Notes: generated by a model not told the origin, from the letters alone. Positions 33,269 to 46,500 are shown, counted from the first letter of the stretch. The stretch: 64,000 bases of DNA from Yponomeuta sedellus (GCA_934045075.1 OW203726.1:10015527-10079526), one strand, 5' to 3'. Program-made: numbers and translations.

Positions 33269-33894
33269 CAGTCAACTCCTTATGAAACCGAATAGGTTCT
33301 TCTATCTCACTTGTTTAGTGGATGGAGCCTAAATAATATAACGAGAGAGCGACACACCTGACACGATATCAAGCGTCAATAGCTCAGTGGACTGTACGTG
33401 TGTGGTATGCAGCCAAATGACTGAAATACTAATAGAGAACTTGCAGAACATAATTGGATATCGTTGGATAGTTCATGCATGTTAATAGATGAATAATGAC
33501 ACTATAATCAGCTACGTTGCGGTTGGCTTAGCGTCGAAAATGTAAATGTTGATCTGCGATAGACTGTACTTAGGTACGATAAACTTTGACCTTCGCATCT
33601 GCGAATGAGATGATTTATACAGCGTCTAGTCTCATCTTCACTCAGATTAGATGGGTAAGGGACCACTCGGACGCCTGCAGTGTCGATACGGTCGAGGACG
33701 CAGTGGGTTTTAGCGTAGTAGGTATTTTATTCAAAGGCAAAATATGATGGTCTGATGTACCTAATACGAGTATGATGGCTAAAGGGTTGATTGAGCTTAG
33801 ATTACGTTACCATGTTCACTATTATAGAGTAATCGGTAGTGGTAGTGCGTTCGTAAGACTAAAACTACGTATTAAATTAGAGTTATTGTTAACT
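33269..33894. other. No feature seen
   Basis: No recurring repeat or convincing frame. Confidence 0.3.
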
Positions 33895-34020
33895 AGAGAT
33901 CGCTCTTAGCGATAAGACCGCCAATTGTATAACATAACCTAGATGAAATCATGGTTGTATTCTTTTTCTGGTTGTGCACTAAAGTGTTCTCTATCTCTAT
34001 CTATCTATATCTACATTATG
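33895..34020 (+). mobile_element. LINE 3' end with TCTA tail, plus strand
   Basis: AGAGATCGCTCTTAGCGATA, AGACCGCCAATTGTATAACA, CTGGTTGTGCACTAAAGTGT, then TCTATCTCTATCTATC. It is the same family as the minus-strand ends at 1464, 24575, 29205 and 29950. Confidence 0.75.
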
Positions 34021-36328
34021 AGCTTATAGGTATTTGGTTCTGTAGATATTGTAAGATAATTTTTAATATTGTTGTACCTAAATACGAGTATAAATACTAG
34101 CAGATAATAGTTCACTGCGGTCACCACGCTAGCCAATAGTGTTGTGGTGGCTTTTTAAATGTTTATAATAACAAGTGGCGCATTTTTATGGGATATATAC
34201 CTACGCTTTTGTAAATTTATTTCACATACTACTGACCCTATTTTTATAAACATAATTCCAGCCTGGGTAGTATGATGAGGCTAGTCGCACGTCTTGTGGC
34301 GATTAAAAATAACAGAAGTTGACAATTAATGCACTGGAAAGTCGCGACTTTTGACGTTTAAAGGCGCCACTCGCGTCGGGCTGAAATCGCTCCAAAAACG
34401 CTACTAAAATAGTCTGTGGTGGTGATTTTACAAGAAAAAGTCATAACAGCAGATTAAATAAAACGCCATTAGAGTGTTTTAGGGGAGTATTATTTTTTTA
34501 AAAAAGGCTGTAAAAATCTGCTGCAGCTCTGTAGCTACGTTCTAGTTATAGTACGCTACAGTTCTATTTATAAAAGCTTTCCATTACTGGCCCTCTTCTT
34601 CCTAAAGCTGCTTTTCAGAATTTTCAGCCTATTAACTTTAACCCTTAATAGGTTTAAAAACCCTTCATGGTTTAACAGGCAGAGTCTGTAAAACAGAAAT
34701 TATGCCGGGCCTCTGTCCTTTTCATCACGCATCTATTTTCTGAAACTTCTGTATTTTGATCTCGAGTGACGAATAAATGCAGACTTATTTGTTTAATAGT
34801 TACTTCATTAAATATAACCTTATAAGATAAGAATATTCTTTATTGTACACCAGGAAAATCAAACAAAAAATAATTACAAAGATCCAGTTGGCAAACTTAT
34901 CGTCTTTAAATTAAGGCAAAAACCAATGAAATGAAAACCATGCCCAATTAAGGGTTAAAGAACCACCTGGTGGTTTAGACGAAAATGACTGTCAATAAAT
35001 TTAGGTTTATTATTAAAGGTAACTGTCGTTTGAACAAACAGAGAACGGAGTGCAAGCAATGTGAATGTTGAAAGACTACGAATGCTGGGTATTAAGTCTT
35101 GAAATTGAGTCTTGAAAGACTAAGAATCTCGGTATGAACCTTGGGAGGCGACATCGACACGCTCTTGGCTCGTTTTGTGTTGGAATCCAATTTCTGCAAG
35201 TAGGTCTGTCGCCGTTTCCTGGTTTCAACTATTTGCGTACAGCGCACCATTAATTAATTCATCATCTAACTAACTACAGTTCCTTTACCGACGATATATT
35301 ACACGAGTGTATAAGTAGGTACATCTCGTCGGTTTATACCTGATGATACAGTGCGCACGGCTTTCAGTTTGAGGCGACTAACTTTTCATACAAATTACTG
35401 AAGAGATTTTCTTGCCATGAGGTCCCGTGTAGAATTTGACATAACCTACACATCATCTAAAAAACAATTTAACACGTTGACCCCAATACTACAGTTGTTC
35501 TGCATCTTTATGAAGGGAGCTATAATAGCTAAAATGTCAAGATACACCAGGGCCGGATTAAGAGGTGTGGATGCTCTGGGGCAGCAAAGGAGTAGAGGCC
35601 CATGATTACTTTTACCATTTGCAGCATAAGCTAGAAAAAAATATGACTTTCTATGCCTTAAAATATTTATGCGGGCGAGGCTCAGTTGCCGTGCCCTAAA
35701 TGGAGCCCTGAGATAAATAAAGGTACGAGGCATAACTAATGAATATAAAATGATGCTATACTTATGACAATGTCTTCGATCGCGGATCTAGAAAAGAAAA
35801 TTACAGAAATTTAAACAAGTAATTTTTATAAACTTAGTTTTTTTATAGACCAACTTAGCGTAAGAAATTTCTAAGTGGCTAATTATCTTTATAAAAAACC
35901 AGTAGGTATGGGATACCAAAGACTCCCTAAAATATCCCTGGTTTTGCCTTCTAGTACCGACTTTGACAACATCTGTTGGAAGTATATCAATTAATAATTT
36001 TACAATCATTAAAAGGTGCGACGAAAAAGATGCAAGGAGTAAAAGCAGCCTTAAGTTCGCTACGGCTACGGCTCGACTCTATCTGCTCCATTCCCAACCT
36101 ACGCCTACGTAACGCAATGTAGATAGATACGTATACGTTGAATTCACAAGAGGCGGTCCAGTCACATGAAATCACTGTTGTAGGAGGGCCAATTTAACTC
36201 TGCGTTCCGTCTCTCTGGTTATTTAATCAATGTGACTAGTATCTACCTAGTTGGCAATGTACCTCAACCTTTCTAATTGAATGTCTATTCCATGCATAGG
36301 GGTTTAATTGGAATCCTTTTTTTTGCAG
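34021..36328. other. No supported gene; one LINE end
   Basis: 34825-34920 is a minus-strand LINE end (AAGATAAGAATATTCTTTATTGTACACC). Around 35540-35605 the text GGGCCGGATTAAGAGGTGTG and GCAGCAAAGGAGTAGAGGCC looks like a diverged interspersed repeat, but it has one copy here. Minus-strand frames at 35446-35733 and 36175-35987 are not convincing. Confidence 0.35.
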
Positions 36329-36475
36329 GCTCAGCTTTGAAGAGAAGAAAAAAGACGGAACTCCGCGCTATCAAATCAAGAAACAAGTGACAAAAAAGGA
36401 AAATGAAGCAACAGTACTAAATTCCATTTAAATTTAAGCTACGAACTGCATTGTCCCACAGATGGGTAAGTCTCT
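36329..36475 (+). other. Candidate exon with strong splice sites, gene unknown
   Basis: A clear polypyrimidine acceptor (TCCTTTTTTTTGCAG, ending 36328) and consensus donor (ATGG/GTAAGT at 36475/36476) bound 147 bases. One frame reads LSFEEKKKDGTPRYQIKKQV and continues for 13 residues before TAA at 36429-36431; no frame is open through the whole exon. It could be the end of a coding region with a 3' UTR intron, or a non-coding RNA exon. No partner exon found. Confidence 0.3.
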
Positions 36476-37059
36476 AAAATGCATACTTGTTCAATACAGT
36501 CATATTAGTCCGGTAATGGTCGTTTCATTCACACTGTCGGTAGTCTGGTAACCAATCGCATTGCAAAGGTATAACCCGTGCTACTTAACTCGGCGCTTCG
36601 CGCGATTCGATCTTCTTCGCGTGAGATGGCTATTTAATTTGCGCGGGTTATACCACTGGAATGACATTGTAATACCAGATTGAGGCAAAAAACAAACATT
36701 GTCGTGCTTATATGATTCTATTGAAGAACTATGTATTAGACTCTAGGGCCTGATCTCAAGTTCCTTTAAAAACGCCAGGAAAGAAACGAAGAAATAAGGA
36801 AATTCATCGTACACGAAGATGGAGGAAGTCGTCTCTACAAGCGCCATAATTTGACAACTGCATTCGAGTGTGTGAAAGAGTTCCAATTCCTCTAGCACCA
36901 TTCGAATTCAGTGCTCGAATGTGGGTTTCCTACGAGCTGCAGCATTCTTGTAACAAAGGGCATTTAAAATATATCTACATACTTCCTATCTAAATGTCTG
37001 TTTGAATATAATAATAAATAAACACTGTATCTTGTATTTATGAATTAACATAACATAAA
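36476..37059. other. No feature seen
   Basis: Includes a GCGCTTCGCGCGATTCGATC patch near 36592 of unknown meaning. Confidence 0.3.
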
Positions 37060-37135
37060 ATAGCCTCACGCCTGTGTCCCAAAAAGGTAGGCAGGGGCTG
37101 CGACTTGCCACAACCCTGACAGATCGTCGTTTATA
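37060..37135 (-). mobile_element. LINE 3' end, antisense
   Basis: Minus strand reads CGATCTGTCAGGGTTGTGGC, CCCTGCCTACC and GGACACAGGCGTGAGGCTAT, the end of the LINE family at 60-305 and 19655-19945. Confidence 0.55.
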
Positions 37136-37279
37136 AATTAGATTAAGTGGACTTAGTTGCTTGAAATAAATTAATAATAATTCTTATAACCCTTCTCGTT
37201 TAATAGAGCACATGCACAAAAAAATGTTTTAATCACATTTCCTCTATGTGAAAAGATAAATATCCGTTTAGAATATAGG

Positions 37280-37520
37280 TTTTATAGGTTCAAAATAGGT
37301 TTTTAAAATTGTCCTTAGCACGGGTTAGTGCATTAAAAATAAAAATAGTATAATAAATATCCGTGTTAATTTTTTTCACTACTACTACCTAAAATGGTTG
37401 TCTGTTGTGGTTGCGTGAAAGTAATTACGCTTAGTACCTACTAAAGCCTCCAATTGTACTATATTTTTATATAATTTCTGTTACTGTGATTTTTGTGCAC
37501 AATAAAGAATTATCTATCTA
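37280..37520 (+). mobile_element. Retroposon family A tail and a LINE end
   Basis: 37285-37345 carries only the family A tail (ATAGGTTTTTAAAATTGTCC, TTAGCACGGGTTAGTGCATT). 37495-37520 is a LINE-type end TGCACAATAAAGAATTATCT with ATCT units. Confidence 0.55.
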
Positions 37521-37849
37521 TTTAATACTTTTCATTATTGTGTCACGGAATGACCTGTCGAAGTCATTCCGTAACGCCAAAACGCGTCATACAAATAGTA
37601 CAAATTACAATTTTAAGGTTTTGGTTATTTGAATTGTCTCGTAAAATATTTTTTTACGCAGTCGTTGTCTACGCCCTTATTAGAAAACTTTTAGAATTCA
37701 GAGGAAAAAATAAATCTAATAAGTTAAGTTCGGGTAACTTGATATTTCGCATTATTTGAGACTCTTAAAAACCCGAAAAAAAAAACCTTATCGTTTTATT
37801 TTTTTGTATGGTATAAAATAATGTCACTCCAATAGTTTTGGTGCAACTT
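37521..37849. other. No feature seen
   Basis: A 73-codon plus frame here has no recognised content. Confidence 0.3.
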
Positions 37850-37879
37850 CCCCTTGAAGAAACTAAATCACAATTTATT

Positions 37880-38075
37880 TAAAAAAAATATTTAGAGGCT
37901 AAGAATTCCACCCATGTCGGCATTCGAACCCGCGACCTCTGGCTATCCGTGCCACGGGTCTCTGGCTCGGATAGCCAGAGGTCGCGGGTTCGAATCTCGG
38001 CATGGGTGGAATTTTTAGCCTCTAAATAGGTTTTTAAAATTGTCCTTAGCACGGGTTAGTGCATTAAAAAGAATA
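37880..38075. mobile_element. Retroposon family A, head-to-head inverted dimer
   Basis: Left arm (antisense): tail, CCACCCATGTCGGCATTCGA, CCTCTGGCTATCCGTGCCA. Right arm (sense): GGATAGCCAGAGGTCGCGGG, TTCGAATCTCGGCATGGGTG, then tail and TTAGCACGGGTTAGTGCATT. The arms meet inside the anticodon-type stem-loop at about 37955-37970. Both A boxes are absent. Confidence 0.85.
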
Positions 38076-38159
38076 TAATCACAATTTATTAGTCTCGTGT
38101 TGACCACCATTATTGGGCAACTATTTTGTACTACCTATAGATATGATATGTCGTATGTG

Positions 38160-38345
38160 TTACCTGCGCTGATACTAATTCGGGACCAGGAGGGATTGTG
38201 ATCTATGGAAGTTAAAAAAAATATCTTTTACTTAATATCAAACTTTTCTACCCCACAGTCTAAACAAATTATGAATACTTTTTTTTTTTACGTAGCCTCT
38301 ATGTTTGTGTCCCACTGCTGGACAAAGGCCTCCCTCGAATAATTA
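38160..38345 (+). mobile_element. Retroposon family B tail and LINE remnant
   Basis: 38160-38210 has TAATTCGGGACCAGGAGGGA and GATTGTGATCTATGGAAGTT (family B end). 38295-38345 has CTATGTTTGTGTCCCACTGC then TGGACAAAGGCCTCCC, a LINE-associated motif. Confidence 0.45.
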
Positions 38346-38529
38346 TAGGAAAAAAAATCTACTTAGACTTCTATAATCCGGATTCACGACTTACGAACTT
38401 AATTAATTAACAATAGGGTCTTTTCATATTTTTTATATCGATACGGGTAGGACAGGAGGGATCTCTTCGAACGAAGCACTTCGTATAATGTGAATTGTTC
38501 TAAGTATTGGCAGTAAGTCTACCTAAATG

Positions 38530-38735
38530 GCACTCACGCACACACACACACATATATATATATAGGTAGATATACACACATACCCACACAAGAAATGTCA
38601 TCTGTATCCCGGAGGGGCGATTAGAGACTAGGGTCTGCCACTTGCTACGATCCTAACAGATCTCTTTCGCTTCATCAATTATTCGTTGCATGCACGCACT
38701 CCGGTTTCAGGTACTTTTTAAATGATACTTAATTT
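38530..38735. repeat. CA/TA microsatellite and antisense LINE remnant
   Basis: CGCACACACACACACATATA and further TA and CA units fill 38535-38590. Then a minus-strand LINE piece to 38735 (GAAGCGAAAGAGATCTGTTA, GGATCGTAGCAAGTGGCAGA, CCCCTCCGGGATACAG), a diverged relative of 60-305. Confidence 0.55.
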
Positions 38736-39337
38736 TATATTCTAATAAGGTAAACATAATGCTTCAATTATTAGTTAATAATATTCACGGACTTTTATTT
38801 TTGTGACTAAGTCTATAGTGACATTAACGTTTGTTTAGTGCAAGATATACTTAATGTATTTAGGAATCATATTTTTCAACAAAAATCACCAAGATGTTAG
38901 CATCTCAGTAATTTGTAAAAAAAACATAATGCCACGTCTTTTACTTTTGCGCACATGAGAAGTCTTTTTATTTTCGTTCTCAAAGAGGTTTTCATTAGAA
39001 ACTGATCATGATATCATTAGAAACTGACAGTAGCTCGCAGACTCACAGGTGATGAGGTACTAACAATTTCGTAACTCTTGTGGTTTTAAAAATTAACTAA
39101 ATCGAAATAATGAGCCCCAAAACTCTTAAAATGCCTATTTTCTCGTAAAAATTTAATAAATACTTAGACCAATGCCCATTATGATATAACTTTATTTACA
39201 GAGGAGTTTTATTCTCGAGATTAGTACCCTACGAATTAAAATCAATATTATTAAGACAGAGGAAGATATTATCTTCACCGCTTGGCAATAATTTAAATAA
39301 CTGAATTGGAAACTTGCAAAAATATTTACATCTCTTT
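38736..39337. other. No feature seen
   Basis: AT-rich spacer up to the target duplication of the next LINE. Confidence 0.3.
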
Positions 39338-39351
39338 AAGAGACTATGCTA

Positions 39352-39662
39352 TGCTATGGATCGCTGCGGTGAGGCCCCAATCGACTAGCAGATCAAACGT
39401 CGCAAGTGGAATTGGATCGGCCACACACTCCGAAGGGACCCCGACCACATCCCGAGGCAAGCCTTCGACTAGAATCCCTAAGGAAAACGTAAACGTGGCC
39501 GCCCTAAGTAATCCTGGCGACGGACGATCATCGCAGAGGCGGCGACTATCGGCAAGACGTGGAGCGAAACGAAACGCGAAGCTCAAGACCGTGAGGGATG
39601 GCGAATCATTGTGGATGCCCTTTGCCCCATCCAGGGGACATAGGAACTTAAGTCAGTAAGTC
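39352..39662 (+). pseudogene. Short 5'-truncated LINE with 14 bp target duplication
   Basis: One frame reads RRKWNWIGHTLRRDPDHIPR, then (after QAF) WNPQGKRKRGRPK, stop, SWRRTIIAEAATIGKTWSET, DREGWRIIVDALCP, a typical LINE ORF2 C-terminus. AAGAGACTATGCTA flanks it at 39338-39351 and 39663-39676. The 117-codon frame starting at 39306 is a different, meaningless frame through the same piece. Confidence 0.8.
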
Positions 39663-39676
39663 AAGAGACTATGCTA

Positions 39677-40568
39677 AAAGACAAAAAAAATATCATGGTA
39701 AAGATTTAATAACCTGTACGAAAGTTTCATTTTTGTTTTTGATTTTTATGTTCTTATTTCTTAGTTTTATTTCACTTACCTAATGCGCTATAAATAAAAA
39801 TGAAACAAGATTACTTCCAAAGGCTGTGTGTATTCTCTTAAGCTTTACTACTTATAGATATATCTTAACAATTACGGTGCATAAATAGGAAAACATTATG
39901 TACATACTTAACACTAACAGAAAATGTTAACAGCCAGCTGTCAATGTCTCAAACTTTCTAGGAGCTAAACATTTAGACATTGTAAAGCGTTATTTACAAC
40001 ATGTTTTATTTGATATCCAAATAAATACAAATTATCAACGTCAAAATGTGCCTATACAATACAAAAGGAACGTTCAACAAATAATGTTTACAACTCAAGC
40101 AAATAAATAAAATAAAATTCAGTGCGTTGGTACCTAATTATAAAGAATCATCATTAGGTACCAATAACAAAAATGACAGAAATGATTATTGTCATGAAAA
40201 TGTTAGGACGACTCCGAAATTATTATTTTATTTATGTATGACATTGTATTACTTATAAGAGTGTATATTGTGCAAAAGCGCTTATATTGAGGTAATAACT
40301 TACAATGTGTAATTGGTGACTACTAATTGACTACGTTCATTAATAGCTACATAACAGTACATGCCTATATTATATTTCCAACCCCCCACAACTGACAACT
40401 GTCATGGAATCAGCACATCTGGACATTCCCTTACAAAGAACCCTTATACAGACGAGATTGCGTTTAAAACAATTGGGAATTTACTGATACTCCAGTGACG
40501 CGAAAGTAGCTCGTAAAATTTACAAGACCGTAAAAAAACTTTTCCAGTAAAAGGAGTCCCGTTCCTCA
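39677..40568. other. 3' flank of Tgi, probable 3' UTR
   Basis: This AT-rich stretch follows the Tgi stop codon on the minus strand. Minus-strand AATAAA hexamers occur at 40232-40227 and 40010-40005, about 340 and 560 bases after the stop, and either could end the transcript. I see no other gene or repeat here. Confidence 0.4.
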
Positions 40569-43500
40569 TTATATAACAACGCCGCTCCTCGATATGATTT
40601 TCGCCGATTGTTCTTTGACTTTATCTTCGGCGGCTTTCGAGTCTAAGCTGAGGGTCGACGACTGGATTTTTTTCCAGGTGTCTCCAAGTGCTTTGCTGAA
40701 GTGATCATCAACGACACCTTTACTTGACGTTTGCGCTGCCTTCTTTTCGTCACCCTTTAACCTTGAGCTTTGGATCTGTTTCCAAGTGTCACCCAGAGCT
40801 TTGGCAAAGTGATCGTCGACAGAGAGACTGGCGTCGTCCACCTCCATGGCTATGATCTTCGCTGGTTTTGGGGACTCTACCTTGTTGAATTGAATGGGGC
40901 TGCTGGCTCGGTCCTTAGTACCAGGCTTAGGGCCCGGCTGCACTGGTTCCGGGACAGACTTCTTGTTAAACAGGGTCATGTAGTCATCTCCGAGGGACCT
41001 CCGGAAATGCTCGTCGATTACGGGGTCGCACATCGATAAAGAACCTGGTACAAGAAATTTATGGTCACTTTCGGATTGGACTTACGTAGTGGACACATAA
41101 GTGTTGGATAGCTTTGATGTCATAGACATTAATTAAATGCGTATCATCTAACATCGAGCGAATACCAAAAGTTTTATGATATCAATAAAATATTAACAGC
41201 CAGCGATGAACGTGGCTAGGTAGGTAATTAAAACCCTCAGTATGTCAGCTTGTCGGTTCGTCCCAATTAAGTCAGCCCTTAATTGCGTCCATGTAACTTG
41301 GGGAAGTTTGTCATTCATTCAAAGTTTAACTAGAAGGTCGGGTTGAATAACAGATGGCAAATGTAATAGAGAAAGGTACGGTTTTAACGAAATAACTTTA
41401 AGTATATGGGTCGGATTCATTAGAAGTTGTAACACGTACTTAGTTCCGCTGAAGCTGGAATCTGGTTTGGACATGTTTTTGGGAGTGTAAATTTAAATAA
41501 CCTTCCTTTGTTTCCGCAAGCTGGTAGCAAATTTGTGAATTCACATGTTAGGGGATACCTACTTTAAAATAGAGATATTTATGTCCTAACAGAACCAAAC
41601 TTATTGTACGGAACATTTTAGCATTTTGTCGTAAATTTAAGCAATAAACTAAACTACATTGTTTTGTATTCGTTGTTTTTCCAGTGTACAATAAAGAATA
41701 TTCTTATCTTATCTACATTGAATTATATTCAATAGGCGAGTGCCTAGGATAAATACTCACGATCTTATTTCTAAAATCAGGATTCCTCTAAAACACTCCC
41801 CAGAGGCAGTTTACATAATCTGTGCTTGTGTTTTTTCCTTGGCCACAGAATATTTAAACTTCCTATGGAAATCGTTTTAAAGAATCGTGTTGTTAGAAAT
41901 GAAAAAAATTGTGTTTAATTTTTTTTCTGCCGTAAACAATTAATCAACGCGTCCACTGCTGGGATTCACCAATTCTTTCGTAATTTCTATGTAATATCTA
42001 AATCGATCACATCATCACCATCAACTTCTTAAGGCTATATTAGTCCACTGCTGGGCATAACCCTTCCCTAATGAGCGCCATAGCGCCCTGTCATCGATCA
42101 CATGCCGTTTACTAAAAGAACATTCGAATAAGTAGGTACGGATTCCCGTGACCCCTTGCGTAGGTATTAAAATCTAGGTACGTTGGTGGTAAAGAAGTCG
42201 ACTAACCAGGTGGTGTGTCGCTGCTCCTCGTAATGACTGAGGGTCTGCTGTACGGTGGTGGAGCAGGCCTGGACCGTAGCCTCATGTCAATAGGTGCTTC
42301 GTTCTTGATGCCAGGATACTCTGGGGGAGCGCCTGAAACAACGGAATGTTTCTTGTTAGTGATGGCAATAGGTGCCAAAATAATCCAGGAAATTAAGGTG
42401 GTGTTACTTCTGCCACACTTTCACACTTAAATGTGAAAGGTAAAAGCATAAATTCTTTTGTAACACTAATAAACATTAGAAAAAAATTAAACCAACTCAC
42501 GAAGAAAAATAAAAACAAATAATACTAGTTCAGTAGTACAAACTTGAGCGATACAGAAGAAAAAAGCTGTAGCCGAGTCAGGTTATGACTTTCTGCTGCA
42601 CCTGATACCGCAGGTCATACCGCAAGCATTTAATTACAGATAAAATATAAACTATACTATTTTTATTTTTAATGCACTAACCCGTGTAAAATTTAAAAAC
42701 CTATTTAGAGGCTAAAAATTTCACACATGCCGGGATTCGAACCCGCAACCTCTGGCTATCCGTGCCAGCGCTCTACCAATGAGCCTTAGCCTCTAAATAG
42801 GCTTTTAAAATATAAACTAATATAGGAAGAAGTTCACGAAAATGGAAGAATGAAACAATTTCAAAATTATCCTATTTTTGAATAATAAAAAACGCCTAAA
42901 ACGTTATTCGTTTACACAATAGATTTTATTCTGTATTGTACACATCAGAAAACAATCGCAGAGCTAACAGTTACAGAAGAAAAGGTAGAATTAGAAAACA
43001 CAATTTTTTGTACATGGAAAAATAACGTACCTACTACATTGTTTTTTAGTTCTCAGGCATAGCTCAGGGACTTCCAAAGCACGCATCGCCGTGGATGGTA
43101 AACAGGGGCGCCGATAGGTCCGTCTATTGTCCCATCCTCGGACAATAAATTTGTCTACTTCGCCGATATAAAATGAACCAGTCCTACAGTCGTTATATTT
43201 TGATTTAGGCGGCGCTTAGACAATATTATACTAGTGATAAAATCGAGTCACTATTTCAAACTGTGATTGCAATTGAGGCCTAAACTTCAATACTCTAGAA
43301 AACTGACAACAAAGTTAGATTTCAATTGACTCTCATGAAACTGTAAATCGCATTACACGAACGGTACCAGTAGTAATTCCATTGCGTCCGCTTCCAATTG
43401 CCGACCGCTGCTCTCAAACAGACGTGCCCTTTCAATTCCGTATTTGAGAGTTCCAGAATTCGGTGTAACTTTTAAGCAGATAGGTACACGTTTCTACACA

Positions 43501-46500
43501 ATACTAAAAAGCTTCCAGTGAGTTGTGGTCGCAGCTGATTTGTCTATCTCATTTAATGAGCTGCTTTGATCTGATTTTGATCTTATTTTTATTTTCATGC
43601 AATATGTTAATGAAGTACTGGCGATACATATGGTATTTTGTTTTTACTGGATACATAATTATATACATACGTATTATTATTAAAGGTCTGGTCTCTGACT
43701 ACCCTTACGGGATACAGGCGTGAGTTTATGTTACGTTTTATATTGTGACGTACCGCGTCAGCGCTGCACTAAACTTATACGATGTTTTATCGGTACAGGC
43801 TGAAAACCAATACAGAGGCCTCACACCATCAGCAAAATGCTGAGTCAGCTGCCTTTTCCAGCGACAGAAACTAACCACGTAAAACTGCATGGGTACTTAA
43901 ATTGTATATATACTTAGGTGCAGGTACCTTTTTACGTTAATTGTTTGTTTTCCATTAAGATGGTTACGTATTTGTTTAGTGTTGTGAATTTTTAAATGTA
44001 AGTGCAAAGTTTCTTTTTCTTTCCGATTAGATTGATGAATTGGTGTTGTTTGTAGTATGTGCATACACATTGGAGGTGGGGTGGTGCCTGAATATGTACC
44101 ACATACTCATTCCTACAACCCTTCCTATGCTGCTATGCTTGCTATGTACGTCACTGGACTACATTATTAAACTTTTTAATTTTAGTTTATTATTTATATA
44201 TTTTTTAATTTAGCTGGACATTTCGTTTCAATTGTCCTGACTGTAAGAATTAAGTTAAGACTGATGGTATTTATGTCACTTTGATTGTACGAATAGCTAT
44301 ACGCTTTTATTTGGATGCTAGACTCTGGCGCAAACATCTACGTATCGATTTGGAATTTTAACTTATTGCAGGTATAAGTTTAGAAGTAAAGATAATTTAC
44401 TAACCTAATCAGATATTTCCTACATAATAATTTGTATTGTAACACTTGATTCTTACGTGCCCTGGTCTTGTACACCTTGGGTTGCCAGACTTAAATAGAA
44501 AAGAGGGATTTTAGTCCATATTTAGCTGAAGCCAGACACATTGTGCCACGTTTTTGACGCATTGAAGCTGTTGATGCAGACACATTGCTTATGCCGAATT
44601 TTGTTTGCAAGCGCCCTCGAAATCGCGAGTGACGTGAGCGTGCTCACGCGTTCGTACTTCGACTAAAAGACGGACTTTACGGTATATAAATTGCTCGGCC
44701 GGACATTGGCAACACCTCGCATTAGGTATATGATTCGTACCTTTTCCATTGATGCTGAGGTTGGCAGGCGCGTCTTCAACTTCGTCGGACAGTTCCCCAT
44801 CGCTGTGAGGCTGAGCCCTTGACAAGGATCCAGTGACGACACGGCGCTCGTTGAACGACTGGGAGCGGAGCGCCATCTTGCCATTTTCTCTGTAACATTC
44901 AGGAAAGAGTTTTGGCTGTCAGATAGCTTTTTTTAGTATGATCGACTACCGACGGGCAATAGGAGCTCTGAAACTAGTTAATTCTTTTAACAGAACTGTT
45001 GTGGTGCTCATGAAGACGTTCAACTGTCGAAGATATTAACCTCAAGCTTTCTCGTAATGTTTTGGTACTTTTTAGGCAGCCGCCTCTTCACTTCACTAAA
45101 TTTGCCTGGTTCATCGAATTGATGTGCTACCACAGCGGGCTCTGTGTTTCTTTATTCCCTAGTTGCCAATTAGTAGCCTCACTGAAAGGAAGGCTACTAA
45201 TTGGCAACTAACCTAAGACGGAGTTTCGGAGTTTTCCCTTAGTAAAAGTTTTTCGTGTTGACAAATAACACTCCCTATTTTGGGATGTATGAAGATACAT
45301 CTTATACTAGTAAAAAAAACGGTGACGTCACAAACCTCGGCCTATAGTCTGGGACGCGCGCAGCCCTGCGCTCGCGCCGCCATTTGCCCGCGCCCTCTTT
45401 AGGCTGCGGCGTCCGGGGTGCTTCGGGCGACAGAGTGCGATCCCCCTCAGATTCTCCGCTTGAAGCTGTGCTGGGAGTTTCTGTAACAAGTGACATTCTA
45501 CGTTTAGGAAAAACCAATCAATATAATTTAGTCGTTAATTTTGGTAATCACACAATATTATGTTATGTCACAATTACAGTACAGTAGGAATAAAGATGTG
45601 TTATAAAAAAGTGGTACAAGTGTACTTAATCGTTTTATAGTTTCCCTAACTATTCACGCCTGCTCAGTGGTTTTATCTCGTGAGGAACAAATAAGACGTT
45701 TGGAGCTTTAATAATACGCCAGTCAAGACGTTGGAAAATTATGGCATCAGGCAAAATACCTTTCGCTAGTTATAGATAAAATACGTAGAAGTGGCGGTTG
45801 TATTCGAATCCCGTTTCAGGCAGAATTTGCGCAGGTGAATATGTGCCCATATGCTCGCAAGGTGTGATGACAACGTCCTCTTACGATTCGTGTCTTAAGT
45901 ATCTCCGATACAAAAAGACAGAACATATTTGAGACGAAAGAAAGACTAAAAGAATTAGGTAATTTCATCCTGGCATCTAAAAGCTACATTCTTGTATTTC
46001 ACTTTAGATATCTTGGCAGGTCACACGACCATCACTGCCAACTTTTTTGGGTACACTTATTCACACGCTTTTAAAAGAACTAAAGCCATTTTGCCGTGCA
46101 GTTAATTCCAAAGTTACAGCCGAAGCAGTTGTTTGTCTACATAACTTTGCAAGCATTGGTTATTACCTAATCAAACAGACGGGAAGATTTGTTAAGCATC
46201 TAATTAAAACTTGGAATCTAGATATTATTATTATCACAGCCCGACGATCGCTCCGACGAAACTCGAAGGCACGAAAAGTTTATATTGTGGTGGGGAAATT
46301 AGATTAGTTTTCCCATCACGAGCCGGGGAGATTCAAGCCTCTATAAATAAAAGCTAAAACCTCTCATTTGCATTTTAGAGTTTATTTTACCTTTCTCGGG
46401 CGAGCATAGCCATGGCTGCCATAAAGGCAAATTGAATTTAGGAGACTGGGGTGGCTCCATCGTCAGCTGAAGGTTCTGGAGAGTCGTCCGAGCCGTTAGC

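Noticed and set aside
39306..39659. 117-codon frame
   Set aside because: Wrong frame through a LINE stub; the true remnant is in another frame.
40770..41039. 89-codon plus-strand frame
   Set aside because: Antisense shadow of the last Tgi exon.
42215..42430. 71-codon plus-strand frame
   Set aside because: Antisense shadow of Tgi exon 4.
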